Shown here piece after piece: positions 1-8,386 of a stretch of DNA of 64,000 nucleotides. This stretch comes from Streptomyces griseoflavus (GTDB taxonomy: Bacteria; Actinomycetota; Actinomycetes; Streptomycetales; Streptomycetaceae): assembly GCF_014649995.1 (NCBI RefSeq), contig NZ_BMUC01000006.1, positions 103,601 to 167,600 of the forward strand. Direction: 5' to 3'. The translations under genes and the position numbers were made by a program. How positions within the stretch are numbered: the stretch's first letter is position 1; the number at the start of each line of letters is the position of its first letter. Below the pieces are notes generated by a model. That model worked only from the letters and a program-made list of their open reading frames with translations. It made no database searches and was not told where the DNA came from.

Positions 1-867
1 CATGCGGAAGGCGTCGGCCAGTGCCGCGCGTACCTCACGCGCCCGTTCCCCGGCGACCCGGTCGCCGCGGGTGGTGCGGGGGACGCGGGGTGCGGGCGCG
101 GCGCGCCGCCGGGCGGGCCCGCTCCGGTCGTCCGCCTGCGCGCGGGCGCGTTCCGCCTCCGCGCGCGCCGAGCGCAGCGCCTCCCGCGCGATGTCCCCGG
201 GCCGCCGGTCCGGGCGGCCGTCCTCGCCCCGACCGGTGTCCGCCGGGTCGCCGGGCCCGGAGGCGGACCCCTCCCTCGCGGCCCCCGCACCCCGCGCGCC
301 CGCCTCCGGCGAGGCGCCTGACCCCGAGGACGGTGTGCTCACGGAGCCGGCCGGTGCCGGGGTGGCCTCGGTCGCCGCGGTCCGCGCCGCGTCCCGCGCG
401 GGCTGCTGGGCGCGGGGCGGTTCGGCCCGTATGACACCCCCGGCGTCATCCACCGTCTCGGCAGCCGCCGTCTCGGCAGCCGCCGTGCCGTCGGACGCTC
501 CCCCGGCAGGGCCGGCCCCGGCCGCACGGGCGTGCGCTCCCCCGGTGGCCGGTGTCCCGGTGGCCGGTGTCCCGGGCCGGGCACCGGCGGGCGGCTCGTC
601 GTCGCGCTTCGGCCCCTCGGCGGGCCGGACGCCGCCGGCGTCCGCCGAGGGGTCGGACAGGCCTGTCCCACTGTCCTCCCCGGCCGTCGGCGCCTCCCCG
701 GGCCGGGCTTCGCGGCGGGCACGGCGGAGCGCCTCCCGGGCCGCGTCGCCCGGACGCTGTGACGGGCCGGCCGGCGGACCGGCCGCGTCGGCCGCCGGTT
801 CGCGCTCCGCCCGTTCGCGTGCCGCGCGCAGGGCCTCGCGGGCCTCGTCGGACGGGCGGGGAGTCAT
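1..867 (-). CDS. Ala/Pro-rich N-terminal part of a probable SWIM zinc-finger partner of the SNF2 helicase (partial)
   Basis: An uninterrupted frame of 289 codons runs off the left edge, so the C-terminal part, where a SWIM CxCx(n)CxH finger would sit, is not visible. The visible part is low complexity, rich in Ala, Pro, Arg and Gly, and contains three spaced copies of an AREALR-xAR helix-forming motif (near the start, near residue 45 and near residue 230). The ATG overlaps the helicase stop codon in ATGA, so translation is probably coupled. In actinobacteria the gene directly after this type of SNF2 helicase commonly encodes a SWIM zinc-finger protein; the identity rests on that context, not on a motif I can see. 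Confidence 0.6.
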   Translation of the reverse strand, partial: MTPRPSDEAREALRAARERAEREPAADAAGPPAGPSQRPGDAAREALRRARREARPGEAPTAGEDSGTGLSDPSADAGGVRPAEGPKRDDEPPAGARPGTPATGTPATGGAHARAAGAGPAGGASDGTAAAETAAAETVDDAGGVIRAEPPRAQQPARDAARTAATEATPAPAGSVSTPSSGSGASPEAGARGAGAAREGSASGPGDPADTGRGEDGRPDRRPGDIAREALRSARAEAERARAQADDRSGPARRRAAPAPRVPRTTRGDRVAGERAREVRAALADAFRM

Positions 868-3770
868 GCCGGCCTCCGCAGGGAGACGAGGTCGGACAGG
901 TCACGGTCGGAGAGTTCGGTGAGGGCCGACTCGCCCGAGCCGAGGATCGCGTCGGCCAGAGCCCGCTTGGACTCCAGCATCTCGGCGATCCGGTCCTCGA
1001 CCGTGCCCTCGGTGACGAGACGGTGGACCTGGACGGGCTGGGTCTGCCCGATGCGGTAGGCACGGTCCGTGGCCTGCTCCTCGACCGCCGGGTTCCACCA
1101 GCGGTCGAAGTGGACGACGTGGCCGGCGCGCGTGAGGTTCAGGCCGGTTCCCGCGGCCTTCAGGGACAGGACGAGGACCGGGGTCGCGCCGCTCTGGAAG
1201 CGGTCCACCATGCGCTCCCGCTCCGGCACCGGCGTGCCGCCGTGGAGCAGGTCGACGGGGACCGCGCGCTCGGCGAGGTGCGCGGTGATCAGGCGGGCCA
1301 TGCCGACGTACTGCGTGAACACGAGGGCCGAGCCGTCCTCGGCGAGCACCGTGTCCAGCAGTTCGTCCAGCAGGGCGAGTTTGCCGGAACGGGCCGCGAG
1401 CCGGTCCCCGCCGGCCCCCGCCCGGTCGTCCTTCAGGTAGAGCGCCGGGTGGTCGCAGATCTGCTTCAGCGCGGTGAGCAGCTTCAGCACCAGCCCGCGG
1501 CGGCCCATGCCCCGCGCGGTCTCGATGGCGGCCATCGACTCGCGCACCACCGCCTCGTACAGCGCGGCCTGTTCGCGGGTGAGCGGGACGGGGTGGTCGG
1601 TCTCCGTCTTGGGCGGCAGTTCGGGGACGATGCCGGGGTCGGACTTCCTGCGCCGCAGGAGGAACGGCCGGACCAGCCGGGCGAGGCGCTCGGCCGCCTC
1701 CTCGTCCTCGCCGGTCTCCACCGCGCGGGCGTGCCGGGCGCGGAAGGACTTCAGCGGGCCGAGGAGTCCCGGGGTCGTCCAGTCGAGGAGGGCCCACAGC
1801 TCGGAGAGGTTGTTCTCCACGGGTGTGCCGGTGAGCGCCACCCGTGCGGGGGCCGGGATGGTGCGCAGTGCCTTCGCGGTCGCGGAGTGCGGGTTCTTGA
1901 CGTGCTGGGCCTCGTCGGCGACGACCATGCCCCAGGCGTGCTCGGCCAGGGCGGGCGCGGTGGAGCGCATGGTGCCGTAGGTGGTGAGGACGAAGCCGCC
2001 GTCCGCCCCGTCCAGCGTGCGGTCGCGGCCGTGGAAGCGGCGCACGGGGACGCCGGGCGCGAACCGGGTGATCTCCCGCTGCCAGTTGCCGAGCAGCGAG
2101 GCGGGGCAGACCACGAGGGTCGGCTCGTCGCGGGCCCGCTTCAGGTGCAGCGCAATGAGGGTGATCGTCTTGCCGAGGCCCATGTCGTCGGCGAGGCAGC
2201 CGCCGAGGCCGAGGGAGGTCATGAGGTCGAGCCAGGCGAGGCCCCGCAGCTGGTAGTCGCGCAGGGTGGCGTCCAGTCCGGGCGGTGGCGCGGCGGGCCG
2301 CACCCCGGCGGTCAGGCGGTCGCGGAGGGCGGCCAGGGCACCGGTGGGCACCGCCTCGACCGTCTCGCCGTCGATCTCGGCGTGGCCGGTGAGGGCGACG
2401 GAGAGCGCGTCGACGGGGTCGAGCAGTCCCAGCTCCCGTTTGCGGGCCTTGCGGACGAGGGCGGGGTCGACCAGCACCCACTGGTCGCGCAGGCGGACGA
2501 CGGGGCGGTGGGCCTCGGCCAGGGCGTCCATCTCGGTCTCGGTGAGCGGGTCGCCGCCGAGGGCGATCTGCCAGCCGAAGCGCAGCAGGTCCTCGCTCTC
2601 GAAGAAGCCGGTGCCGTCGGTCGCCGAGCCGGGTGCCGGACGGACCACCGCCGTGGCGGTGAGGTCCTGGGCGAGGTCCCGGGGCCAGTGCACGGCGACC
2701 CCGGCCGCGGCGAGCCGGGTGGCGGCCACGCCGAGCAGGTCGTTCAGCTCGTCCTCGGAGAGCGCGAGCACGTCGGGCGCGTCCTGGCCGGAGAGCCGGT
2801 CCAGCGGCGGCCAGACGCGGGCCGCGCGGCGCACGGCGAGGGCGGTGTCCACGCGTGCGCGGGGGCCGAACGCGCGGTCCGCCGCGCCCGTCCAGAGGGC
2901 GGCGGCGTCGGCCACCAGGGTCGGGTCGGCGAGGCTGTGCACCTGCACGACCGCCGCGCCCGCGCCCCGCGCGCCGCCCTCGTCGCCGCCCGCTCCCCCG
3001 CCGGTGTCGAACAGGTCGTACGCGGACAGGTCCAGGCGCAGTGAGATCCGCACCCCGGCGTCCATCCCGGCGGCGACCTCGGCGGCCCAGTCGTGGGCGG
3101 CGGGCAGCCGCTGCGGCGCTCGCGCGGCGAACGGCAGGCCCGACGCGTACGGCGCGGCCGGGGTGCGGGGGAGGGTGTCGGCGACCGCGTCGAGGAAGGC
3201 GCGCACCAGTGCCTCCGGCCGGGGCAGCCGGAGCGGGCCCGGTCCGGGGAGCGGGACGGCGTGCCCCTCGTGGGGCAGGGCGGCGGCCACCGCGCGCAGG
3301 TGCGCCACGTCGTCCGGGTCGAGCGGGCCCGCCCGCCAGGCGTCGTGGCCGGCGGCGGTCAGTCCGGGGAGGAGCCGGCCGCGGGCCGTGAGCCGCAGCG
3401 CGTGCAGGGCGGCGGCGCCCCAGCAGGCGGTGGCGGGGTGGGCGGCGGGATCGTGCCGGGCGCGGACCAGCAGGGGCAGGGCCTCGTCGACGGGGAGGGC
3501 GAGGGCCGTGACGGGCCTGCGGCGCACCCCGGAGCCGTGCGCGCGGACGACGGTGAGGTCGGTGCGCCGCGCGGGGGCGCCGGGTCCTCCGGGGAACGGC
3601 GGGAGGTCCGAACCCGCGGGGTCCTCGGGGTCGTAGAAGGCGATCCGTCCGTCGCGTGGGAGCGGTGCGGGCAGGAAGACGGCCGCGAGCCGGACCGGGA
3701 CGTCCGCCGCGTGCGTGTCTCCGGGCCCGGCGCCCGTGTCCCGTCCCGCTGCCGGGATCCGCTCATCCAT
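864..3770 (-). CDS. SNF2-family DEAD/DEAH-box helicase (bacterial Swi2/Snf2 ATPase)
   Basis: A 968-residue ATP-dependent DNA translocase. Motif I (DDMGLGKT) is at residues 528-535 and the Walker B motif DEAQ at 619-622. The C-terminal helicase lobe carries the arginine-finger region with FDRWWNP near 897 followed by RAYRIGQ. About 500 residues of family-specific N-terminal sequence precede the ATPase core, the usual layout for long actinobacterial SNF2 proteins. I chose the ATG at 3770 because GGGAGGTG sits about 9 bases upstream; an in-frame GTG at 3782 lies almost on top of that site. The stop overlaps the next gene by four bases. The biological role of this bacterial subgroup (repair, nucleoid remodelling) is not settled. 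Confidence 0.93.
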   Translation of the reverse strand: MDERIPAAGRDTGAGPGDTHAADVPVRLAAVFLPAPLPRDGRIAFYDPEDPAGSDLPPFPGGPGAPARRTDLTVVRAHGSGVRRRPVTALALPVDEALPLLVRARHDPAAHPATACWGAAALHALRLTARGRLLPGLTAAGHDAWRAGPLDPDDVAHLRAVAAALPHEGHAVPLPGPGPLRLPRPEALVRAFLDAVADTLPRTPAAPYASGLPFAARAPQRLPAAHDWAAEVAAGMDAGVRISLRLDLSAYDLFDTGGGAGGDEGGARGAGAAVVQVHSLADPTLVADAAALWTGAADRAFGPRARVDTALAVRRAARVWPPLDRLSGQDAPDVLALSEDELNDLLGVAATRLAAAGVAVHWPRDLAQDLTATAVVRPAPGSATDGTGFFESEDLLRFGWQIALGGDPLTETEMDALAEAHRPVVRLRDQWVLVDPALVRKARKRELGLLDPVDALSVALTGHAEIDGETVEAVPTGALAALRDRLTAGVRPAAPPPGLDATLRDYQLRGLAWLDLMTSLGLGGCLADDMGLGKTITLIALHLKRARDEPTLVVCPASLLGNWQREITRFAPGVPVRRFHGRDRTLDGADGGFVLTTYGTMRSTAPALAEHAWGMVVADEAQHVKNPHSATAKALRTIPAPARVALTGTPVENNLSELWALLDWTTPGLLGPLKSFRARHARAVETGEDEEAAERLARLVRPFLLRRRKSDPGIVPELPPKTETDHPVPLTREQAALYEAVVRESMAAIETARGMGRRGLVLKLLTALKQICDHPALYLKDDRAGAGGDRLAARSGKLALLDELLDTVLAEDGSALVFTQYVGMARLITAHLAERAVPVDLLHGGTPVPERERMVDRFQSGATPVLVLSLKAAGTGLNLTRAGHVVHFDRWWNPAVEEQATDRAYRIGQTQPVQVHRLVTEGTVEDRIAEMLESKRALADAILGSGESALTELSDRDLSDLVSLRRPA

Positions 3771-3837
3771 ACGTCCTGTCACCTCCCGCCCGCGTGTCGG
3801 CTCCGATCGTCTTCGACTCTACGGGCGGGGTCTGACA

Positions 3838-3857
3838 ACCGGCCCCCGAGGGCCGGT
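3838..3857 (-). terminator. Hairpin terminator after the ROK kinase operon
   Basis: A perfect 8-bp stem (ACCGGCCC / GGGCCGGT) with a 4-base loop lies just past the stop of the membrane protein gene at 3868, between it and the helicase gene on the same strand. It lacks a long U tract, as is common in Streptomyces. Confidence 0.55.
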
Positions 3858-3867
3858 GCGTCCGGGA

Positions 3868-4437
3868 TCAGGGCACGGTGCGCGAGACGAGGTACACCCT
3901 CGGGTAGCCGGGCTTGTCGTGGTTGACGACGATGTCGTGGGTGGGTGCCGGGTCCTCCTGCTCGTGGACCAGTCCGGACCAGGTGCCGGGGCCGTCGAAG
4001 GTCCAGCCGGTGACGTCCCGGTCGCGCGCGCCGATGGTGAGGTCGCCCCGCTTCAGCTCGCTCTCCTGCACCCCGATGCCGGTGAGGAAGGCGCTCAGGC
4101 CGGCGTCGGTGGTCTCGAACTCGACGTACAGGCGGCTGGTCCTCCAGTTGTTGGTCTCGTAGTAGGCCACCCACCAGGCCGGGTGGGGCAGGGGGACCTG
4201 GTAGATGCGGCGCTGGAGCTTGGAGGGCCAGCCCTCGGTGAGGCCGGTCGCGGAGTACTTCGCCTCCTTGTCCTTGCCGCTGGCCCGGCTCTGGTTCGCC
4301 GAGATCACCAGGTAGCCGGCCGGGACGCCGATGAGCAGCACGATGATCAGCAGGGTGAGGGCCCGGCGGCGGTTGCGGTGGCGCCGGTCCTCGGCGGGGC
4401 CGGGTTCGCCCGGCTGCTGGGGGAGGTCGCCGGTCAC
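3868..4437 (-). CDS. Conserved hypothetical protein with one membrane segment
   Basis: A 189-residue protein I cannot assign to a named family. A short polar, Arg-rich N-terminus precedes one hydrophobic helix (about residues 28-45, LTLLIIVLLIGVPAGYLVI), followed by an extracellular-type domain rich in Trp and Tyr, so it is probably a type II membrane protein. The GTG start overlaps the stop of the ROK kinase gene (GTGA), so the two genes are co-translated. The coupling suggests a role linked to the kinase's sugar or cell-surface function, but nothing in the sequence defines a reaction. Confidence 0.8.
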   Translation of the reverse strand: MTGDLPQQPGEPGPAEDRRHRNRRRALTLLIIVLLIGVPAGYLVISANQSRASGKDKEAKYSATGLTEGWPSKLQRRIYQVPLPHPAWWVAYYETNNWRTSRLYVEFETTDAGLSAFLTGIGVQESELKRGDLTIGARDRDVTGWTFDGPGTWSGLVHEQEDPAPTHDIVVNHDKPGYPRVYLVSRTVP

Positions 4438-5582
4438 AGGGACTCCTGGGTGGTGCGGCGGGCCTCCGCGTACCGCTCGTAGCGCTCGTAGCGTTCGACC
4501 CGGCGGCGCTTGGCGCGGCGGAAGCGGCGGGCGACCAGGCGGGCGAGGTCGGCGGCGCCGACCATGCCGGCCTCGGGGCCGAGCTGGGCGCGGACGATGT
4601 GGGCCTCGGGGCGGTAGCCGCGGCCGGTGAGGTGGCGTTTGAAGGCGTCCCGGGCGGGGCCGATCAGCAGGTCGTCGGCGGCGGAGACGCCCCCGCCGAT
4701 GACGAAGCAGGACGGGTCGAGGGCGGCGGCGAGATTGGCGATGCCGACGCCGAGCCACTGGCCGATGTCCTGGAGCAGTTCGACGCACATGGCGTCGCCC
4801 TCGCGGGCCAGCTCGGTGATCATCGGGCCGCTGATGTCGGCGATGTTGCCTTTGACGTGCTCGATGATCCCGTAGGCGACGGGCGAGTCGGCGGCGGCCA
4901 GCTCGCGCGCCTCGCGGACCAGCGCGTTGCCGGAGCTGTACTGCTCCCAGCAGCCGCGGTTGCCGCAGGGGCAGCGGTGTCCGCCGGGGACGACCTGCAT
5001 GTGGCCGAACTCGCCGGCGACTCCGTACTTGCCGCGCTTGACCTGGCCGTCCTCCAGGATCGCGCCGCCGATGCCGGTGCCGAGGGTGATCATGACGAGG
5101 TGGTCCTCGCCGCGTCCCGCGCCGAAGCGCCATTCGGCCCAGGCGGCGGAGTTGGCGTCGTTGTCGACCAGGACCGGGACGGCGAGACGGCCGGCGAGGC
5201 GGTCCCGCAGCGGCTCGTTGCGCCAGGACAGGTGGGGGGCGAACAGCACGCGGTTGCGGTCGGCGTCGACCCAGCCGGCCGCGCCGATGCCGACCGCGTG
5301 CACGTCGTGCCGGTCGGAGAGGTCCAGCACCAGTTCGACGATGGTGTCCTCGACGACCTTCGGGCTCTTGGACTTGTCCGGGGTCTCCGTGCGGAGCCGC
5401 TCCAGGATGTTGCCGTCGGCGTCGACGACGCCCGCCATCACCTTGGTGCCGCCGATGTCGATGCCCACCGTCGGGACGCGGGGCGCCGTCAGGTGGGAGC
5501 GGCGCTCCCGGGTGCCGACGGTTCTCAGGACCGGGGCGCGGCGGGAACCGATGGGGGCGGTGAAGTCGCGGTAGGTGCTCAT
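4434..5582 (-). CDS. ROK-family sugar kinase (glucokinase-like)
   Basis: A 382-residue ROK protein that should phosphorylate a hexose with ATP in the cytoplasm. Visible are the phosphate-binding GIDIGGTK (40-47), the catalytic Asp in DNDAN (D142), and the ROK zinc site: H194 of EFGH plus CPCGNRGCWE with Cys204, 206 and 211. The start at 5582 (MSTYRDF) removes an implausible N-terminal extension; no strong ribosome binding site is seen. It has no N-terminal helix-turn-helix, so it is an enzyme and not a ROK repressor. The C-terminus ends in an Arg-rich tail with YERYERYE-type repeats. A TTGTCCGGACAT palindrome lies 102 bases upstream, suggesting control by the neighbouring GntR protein. Substrate specificity cannot be read from sequence. 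Confidence 0.9.
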   Translation of the reverse strand: MSTYRDFTAPIGSRRAPVLRTVGTRERRSHLTAPRVPTVGIDIGGTKVMAGVVDADGNILERLRTETPDKSKSPKVVEDTIVELVLDLSDRHDVHAVGIGAAGWVDADRNRVLFAPHLSWRNEPLRDRLAGRLAVPVLVDNDANSAAWAEWRFGAGRGEDHLVMITLGTGIGGAILEDGQVKRGKYGVAGEFGHMQVVPGGHRCPCGNRGCWEQYSSGNALVREARELAAADSPVAYGIIEHVKGNIADISGPMITELAREGDAMCVELLQDIGQWLGVGIANLAAALDPSCFVIGGGVSAADDLLIGPARDAFKRHLTGRGYRPEAHIVRAQLGPEAGMVGAADLARLVARRFRRAKRRRVERYERYERYAEARRTTQESL

Positions 5583-5683
5583 CGTGTGCGATTCTGCCGC
5601 ACGCTCGCGCCGGGAACCGAACGGATCCCGTGTGCAAGGGGTGCGGATCGCCGCCGCGGCGCACCGTGCCGGCGCCGGTCGCT

Positions 5684-5695
5684 TTGTCCGGACAT
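5684..5695. promoter_or_regulatory. GntR-type operator, copy 1 (upstream of the ROK kinase)
   Basis: TTGTCCGGACAT contains the perfect 10-bp palindrome TGTCCGGACA. The identical 12-mer recurs at 6524-6535. This copy sits between the GntR gene stop and the kinase start. Confidence 0.6.
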
Positions 5696-5709
5696 TGCGA
5701 CGTGGGCGG

Positions 5710-6474
5710 TCAGGAGCGCACGAGGAGCTGGAACTCGAAGGAGTACCGGTCGGGGCGGTAGGTGTGGGTGCCGAACTCCACCGCGCGGCCGGTGTCGTCG
5801 AAGGTGACGCGCTGCATGGTGAGCAGCGGGGCGCCGGTCCGCTCACCCAGCCGCTCGGCCTCGGCGGCGGTGGCGGCCCGGGCGCCGATGGTCTGGCGGG
5901 CGCTGTGCAGGGTGATGCCGGCGGCCCGCATGAGCCGGTACAGGCCGGTGGCCTCGAGCTGGCCGGTGTCCAGGTCGAGCAGCCCGGACGGCAGGTAGTT
6001 GCACAGGTAGGCCATCGGCTCCCCGTGGGTGAGCCGCAGCCGTTCGAGCCGGTGCACCTCGCTGTCCTCGGCCACGGCGAGCGCGGCGGCGACGTCGGCG
6101 GACGCGGTGACGACGGTGTTGACGAGCACCCTGGTGGCGGGGCGCTGGCCGGCCGCCTCCAGGTCGTCGTAGAGGCTGCTGAGTTCCAGTGGGCGCTTGA
6201 CCTGGCTGTGCACCACCTGGGTGCCGACCCCGCGGCGGCGCACGAGCAGGCCCTTGTCGACGAGCGACTGGATGGCCTGGCGGACGGTCGGCCGGGACAG
6301 GCCGAGGCGTGCGGCGAGCTCGATCTCGTTGCCCAGCAGGGTGCCGGGCGTCAGCACGCCACGCTCGATCGCGGACTCCAGCTGCTGGGACAGCTGGAAG
6401 TACAACGGCACGGGGGAGCCGCGGTCGACGCCCAGCTCCAGTTGTACGGTCGGGTCCACTTCTGGTTTCGGCAC
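5710..6474 (-). CDS. GntR-family repressor, HutC subfamily (UTRA effector domain)
   Basis: A 254-residue regulator with an N-terminal winged helix of GntR type (about residues 20-85, with LGLSRPTVRQAIQSLVDKGL) and a C-terminal UTRA ligand-binding domain (about 100-245). HutC-type members usually sense small sugars, amino sugars or organic acids and repress adjacent genes. It starts with GTG; a TACGCT hexamer 6 bases upstream on the minus strand would fit a leaderless transcript. It is transcribed away from the inositol-dehydrogenase-like gene, and the same 12-bp palindrome flanks it on both sides, so autoregulation and control of both neighbours are likely. The effector is unknown; inositol or a related polyol is a guess from the neighbour. 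Confidence 0.9.
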   Translation of the reverse strand: MPKPEVDPTVQLELGVDRGSPVPLYFQLSQQLESAIERGVLTPGTLLGNEIELAARLGLSRPTVRQAIQSLVDKGLLVRRRGVGTQVVHSQVKRPLELSSLYDDLEAAGQRPATRVLVNTVVTASADVAAALAVAEDSEVHRLERLRLTHGEPMAYLCNYLPSGLLDLDTGQLEATGLYRLMRAAGITLHSARQTIGARAATAAEAERLGERTGAPLLTMQRVTFDDTGRAVEFGTHTYRPDRYSFEFQLLVRS

Positions 6475-6523
6475 GGGCCGAGCGTAGCCGCGTGCGCTGT
6501 TGACGGGAAGTCGTGTAGTTCGG

Positions 6524-6546
6524 TTGTCCGGACATACGGATTGACA
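6524..6546 (+). promoter_or_regulatory. GntR-type operator, copy 2, with adjacent -35 box
   Basis: TTGTCCGGACAT at 6524-6535 repeats the site at 5684. It is followed 5 bases later by a consensus -35 TTGACA (6541-6546) facing the dehydrogenase gene, so a bound repressor would sit beside the RNA polymerase site in the shared divergent promoter. Confidence 0.6.
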
Positions 6547-6575
6547 GGGGACGGTGCGGGGCCCACTTTGATTCC

Positions 6576-7598
6576 ATGCGCATCGGGGTCATCGGTACGG
6601 GCCGTATCGGCACCATTCACGCCCACACGCTCAGCAGGCACCGCGACGTCGGTTCCCTGATCCTCACGGACGTGGATCCGGCGCGGGCCCAGGCCCTCGC
6701 CCACCGGCTCGGCGAGACGGCGGCGCCCGGGGTGGACGAGATCTACACCTGGGGAGTGGACGCCGTGGTGATCACGGCGGCCACGTCCGCGCACGCCGAA
6801 CTGATCGGCCGGGCGGCACGCGCGGGGCTGCCGGTGTTCTGCGAGAAGCCCGTCGCCCTGGACCTCGCGGGCACGTTACAGGCGATCACGGAGGTCGAGA
6901 CCGCCGGGACGGTGCTGCAGATGGGCTTCCAGCGGCGGTTCGACGCCGGCTACGCCGGCGCGCGCGAGGCGGTGCGCTCGGGCAGGCTGGGGCGGCTGCA
7001 CACCGTACGGGCGATGACCAGTGACGCGGAGCCGCCGCCGGCCGGGTATCTGGCCCAGTCCGGCGGACTGTACCGGGACACCCTGATCCACGACTTCGAC
7101 ATGCTGCGCTGGGTGACCGGGCGTGAGGTCGTGGACGTCTACGCCTGCGGTTCCGACGCCGGGCCCGCGATGTTCCGGGACGCGGGCGACGTCGACACCG
7201 GTGCGGCGCTGCTGACCCTCGACGACGGCACACTCGCCGCGGTCACCGCGACCAGGCTGAACGGCGCGGGCTACGACGTGCGGATGGAGCTCGCCGGGGA
7301 GCGGGACCAGATCGTCGTCGGTCTGGACGACCGTACGCCGATCGCGTCCACGGAGCCGACCGGCCCGCCGGCCGCGGACAAGCCGTGGTCGGGGTTCCTG
7401 GAGCGGTTCGGGCCCGCGTACGAGGCCGAGCTGATCGCGTTCGTGGAGGTGGTGCGGGGCGAGCGGCCCAATCCGTGCGACGGGCGGGAGGCCCTGCAGG
7501 CGCTGCTGGTCGCGGAGGCCTGCGAGAAGTCCCGGCGGGAGCGCCGGCCGGTCCGTCCCTCGGAGCTGCTGAGCGGGCCGGAAGCGGCGCTGCCCTGA
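6576..7598 (+). CDS. Gfo/Idh/MocA oxidoreductase, probable inositol 2-dehydrogenase
   Basis: A 340-residue NAD(P)-dependent dehydrogenase. The Rossmann motif GVIGTGRIGTIHA is at residues 4-16 and the family EKP lysine motif at 90-92. The catalytic region DTLIHDFDMLRW (168-179, His172) closely follows the pattern of IolG-type inositol 2-dehydrogenases. The expected reaction is oxidation of myo-inositol or a related cyclitol or sugar to the keto form. No other inositol-catabolic gene is visible in the window, so substrate assignment is moderate. It is divergent from the GntR repressor and shares its operator region. The ATG is 30 bases downstream of a TTGACA box, so the leader is very short. 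Confidence 0.87.
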   Translation: MRIGVIGTGRIGTIHAHTLSRHRDVGSLILTDVDPARAQALAHRLGETAAPGVDEIYTWGVDAVVITAATSAHAELIGRAARAGLPVFCEKPVALDLAGTLQAITEVETAGTVLQMGFQRRFDAGYAGAREAVRSGRLGRLHTVRAMTSDAEPPPAGYLAQSGGLYRDTLIHDFDMLRWVTGREVVDVYACGSDAGPAMFRDAGDVDTGAALLTLDDGTLAAVTATRLNGAGYDVRMELAGERDQIVVGLDDRTPIASTEPTGPPAADKPWSGFLERFGPAYEAELIAFVEVVRGERPNPCDGREALQALLVAEACEKSRRERRPVRPSELLSGPEAALP

Positions 7599-7642
7599 CG
7601 TGCGGGCGGCGGCCCGGGGAGCGTGGACGGGACGACGGCGGG

Positions 7643-8317
7643 TCAGGGTGTGTCGGTCTCCTCCAGGAGGCCGGCGTCGTGGACGAGCAGGGCGATCTGC
7701 ACACGGTTGTTGAGGCCGAGCCTGGCCAGGACGCGGGAGACGTGGGCCTTGACGGTGGCGACGCTCATGTAGAGCTCGGCGGCGATCTCCGCGTTGGCCA
7801 GGCCCCTGCCGACCGCGACGGCGACCTCCCGCTCGCGGTCGCCCAGGCCGGCGAGGCGCGCCCGCGCGCGGGCGTTGCGGGTGTCGCCGCCGCTCGTGGC
7901 CGCGTGTGCCATCAGCTGCCGGGTGACCGCGGGCGACAGCACCGGGTCACCGGCCGCGACCCGGCGGACCGCGGCGACGATCTCGGCGGGCGGGGTGTCC
8001 TTGAGGACGAACCCGGCGGCACCCGCGCGCAGCGCGCGGAGCACCTGTTCGTCCGCGTGGAAGGTGGTGAGCACCACCACCTGCGGGGCGTCCTCGCGGT
8101 GGCGCAGCGACTCGGTCGCGGTGAGACCGTCCACCGTAGGCATCCGGATGTCCATCAGGACGACGTCCGGGCGGGTGCGGTCCACCAGCGCCTCGACCTC
8201 GCCGCCGTCGGCGGCCTCCCCGACGATCTCGATGTCGTCCGCGCCGCCCAGCATGAGGGACAGCCCGGCCCGCACCAGCGGGTCGTCGTCGACGAGGAGC
8301 AGTCTGATCGCAGTCAT
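7643..8317 (-). CDS. NarL/FixJ-type response regulator
   Basis: A 224-residue two-component response regulator. The receiver domain shows the acidic pocket D10-D12, phosphoacceptor D56 in VVLMDIRMP, T84 and K106. The C-terminal LuxR-type helix-turn-helix (about 155-215) contains LTLR-class features such as NAEIAAELYMSVATVKAHVS. The gene lies 69 bases downstream of the histidine kinase on the same strand and is its evident partner. Targets are unknown; the divergent small membrane protein gene at 9818 is the nearest candidate. Confidence 0.95.
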   Translation of the reverse strand: MTAIRLLLVDDDPLVRAGLSLMLGGADDIEIVGEAADGGEVEALVDRTRPDVVLMDIRMPTVDGLTATESLRHREDAPQVVVLTTFHADEQVLRALRAGAAGFVLKDTPPAEIVAAVRRVAAGDPVLSPAVTRQLMAHAATSGGDTRNARARARLAGLGDREREVAVAVGRGLANAEIAAELYMSVATVKAHVSRVLARLGLNNRVQIALLVHDAGLLEETDTP

Positions 8318-8386
8318 GGACGGTACGTAATCACGACGGCGCGCGACGGGGACACCGGGCCGCCCGGTCCGCCCGGACCCGGCGGC

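Noticed and set aside
552-3044. An 830-codon open frame on the plus strand
   Set aside because: It runs antisense to the SNF2 helicase, has no conserved motifs and reflects the high GC bias of the opposite strand.
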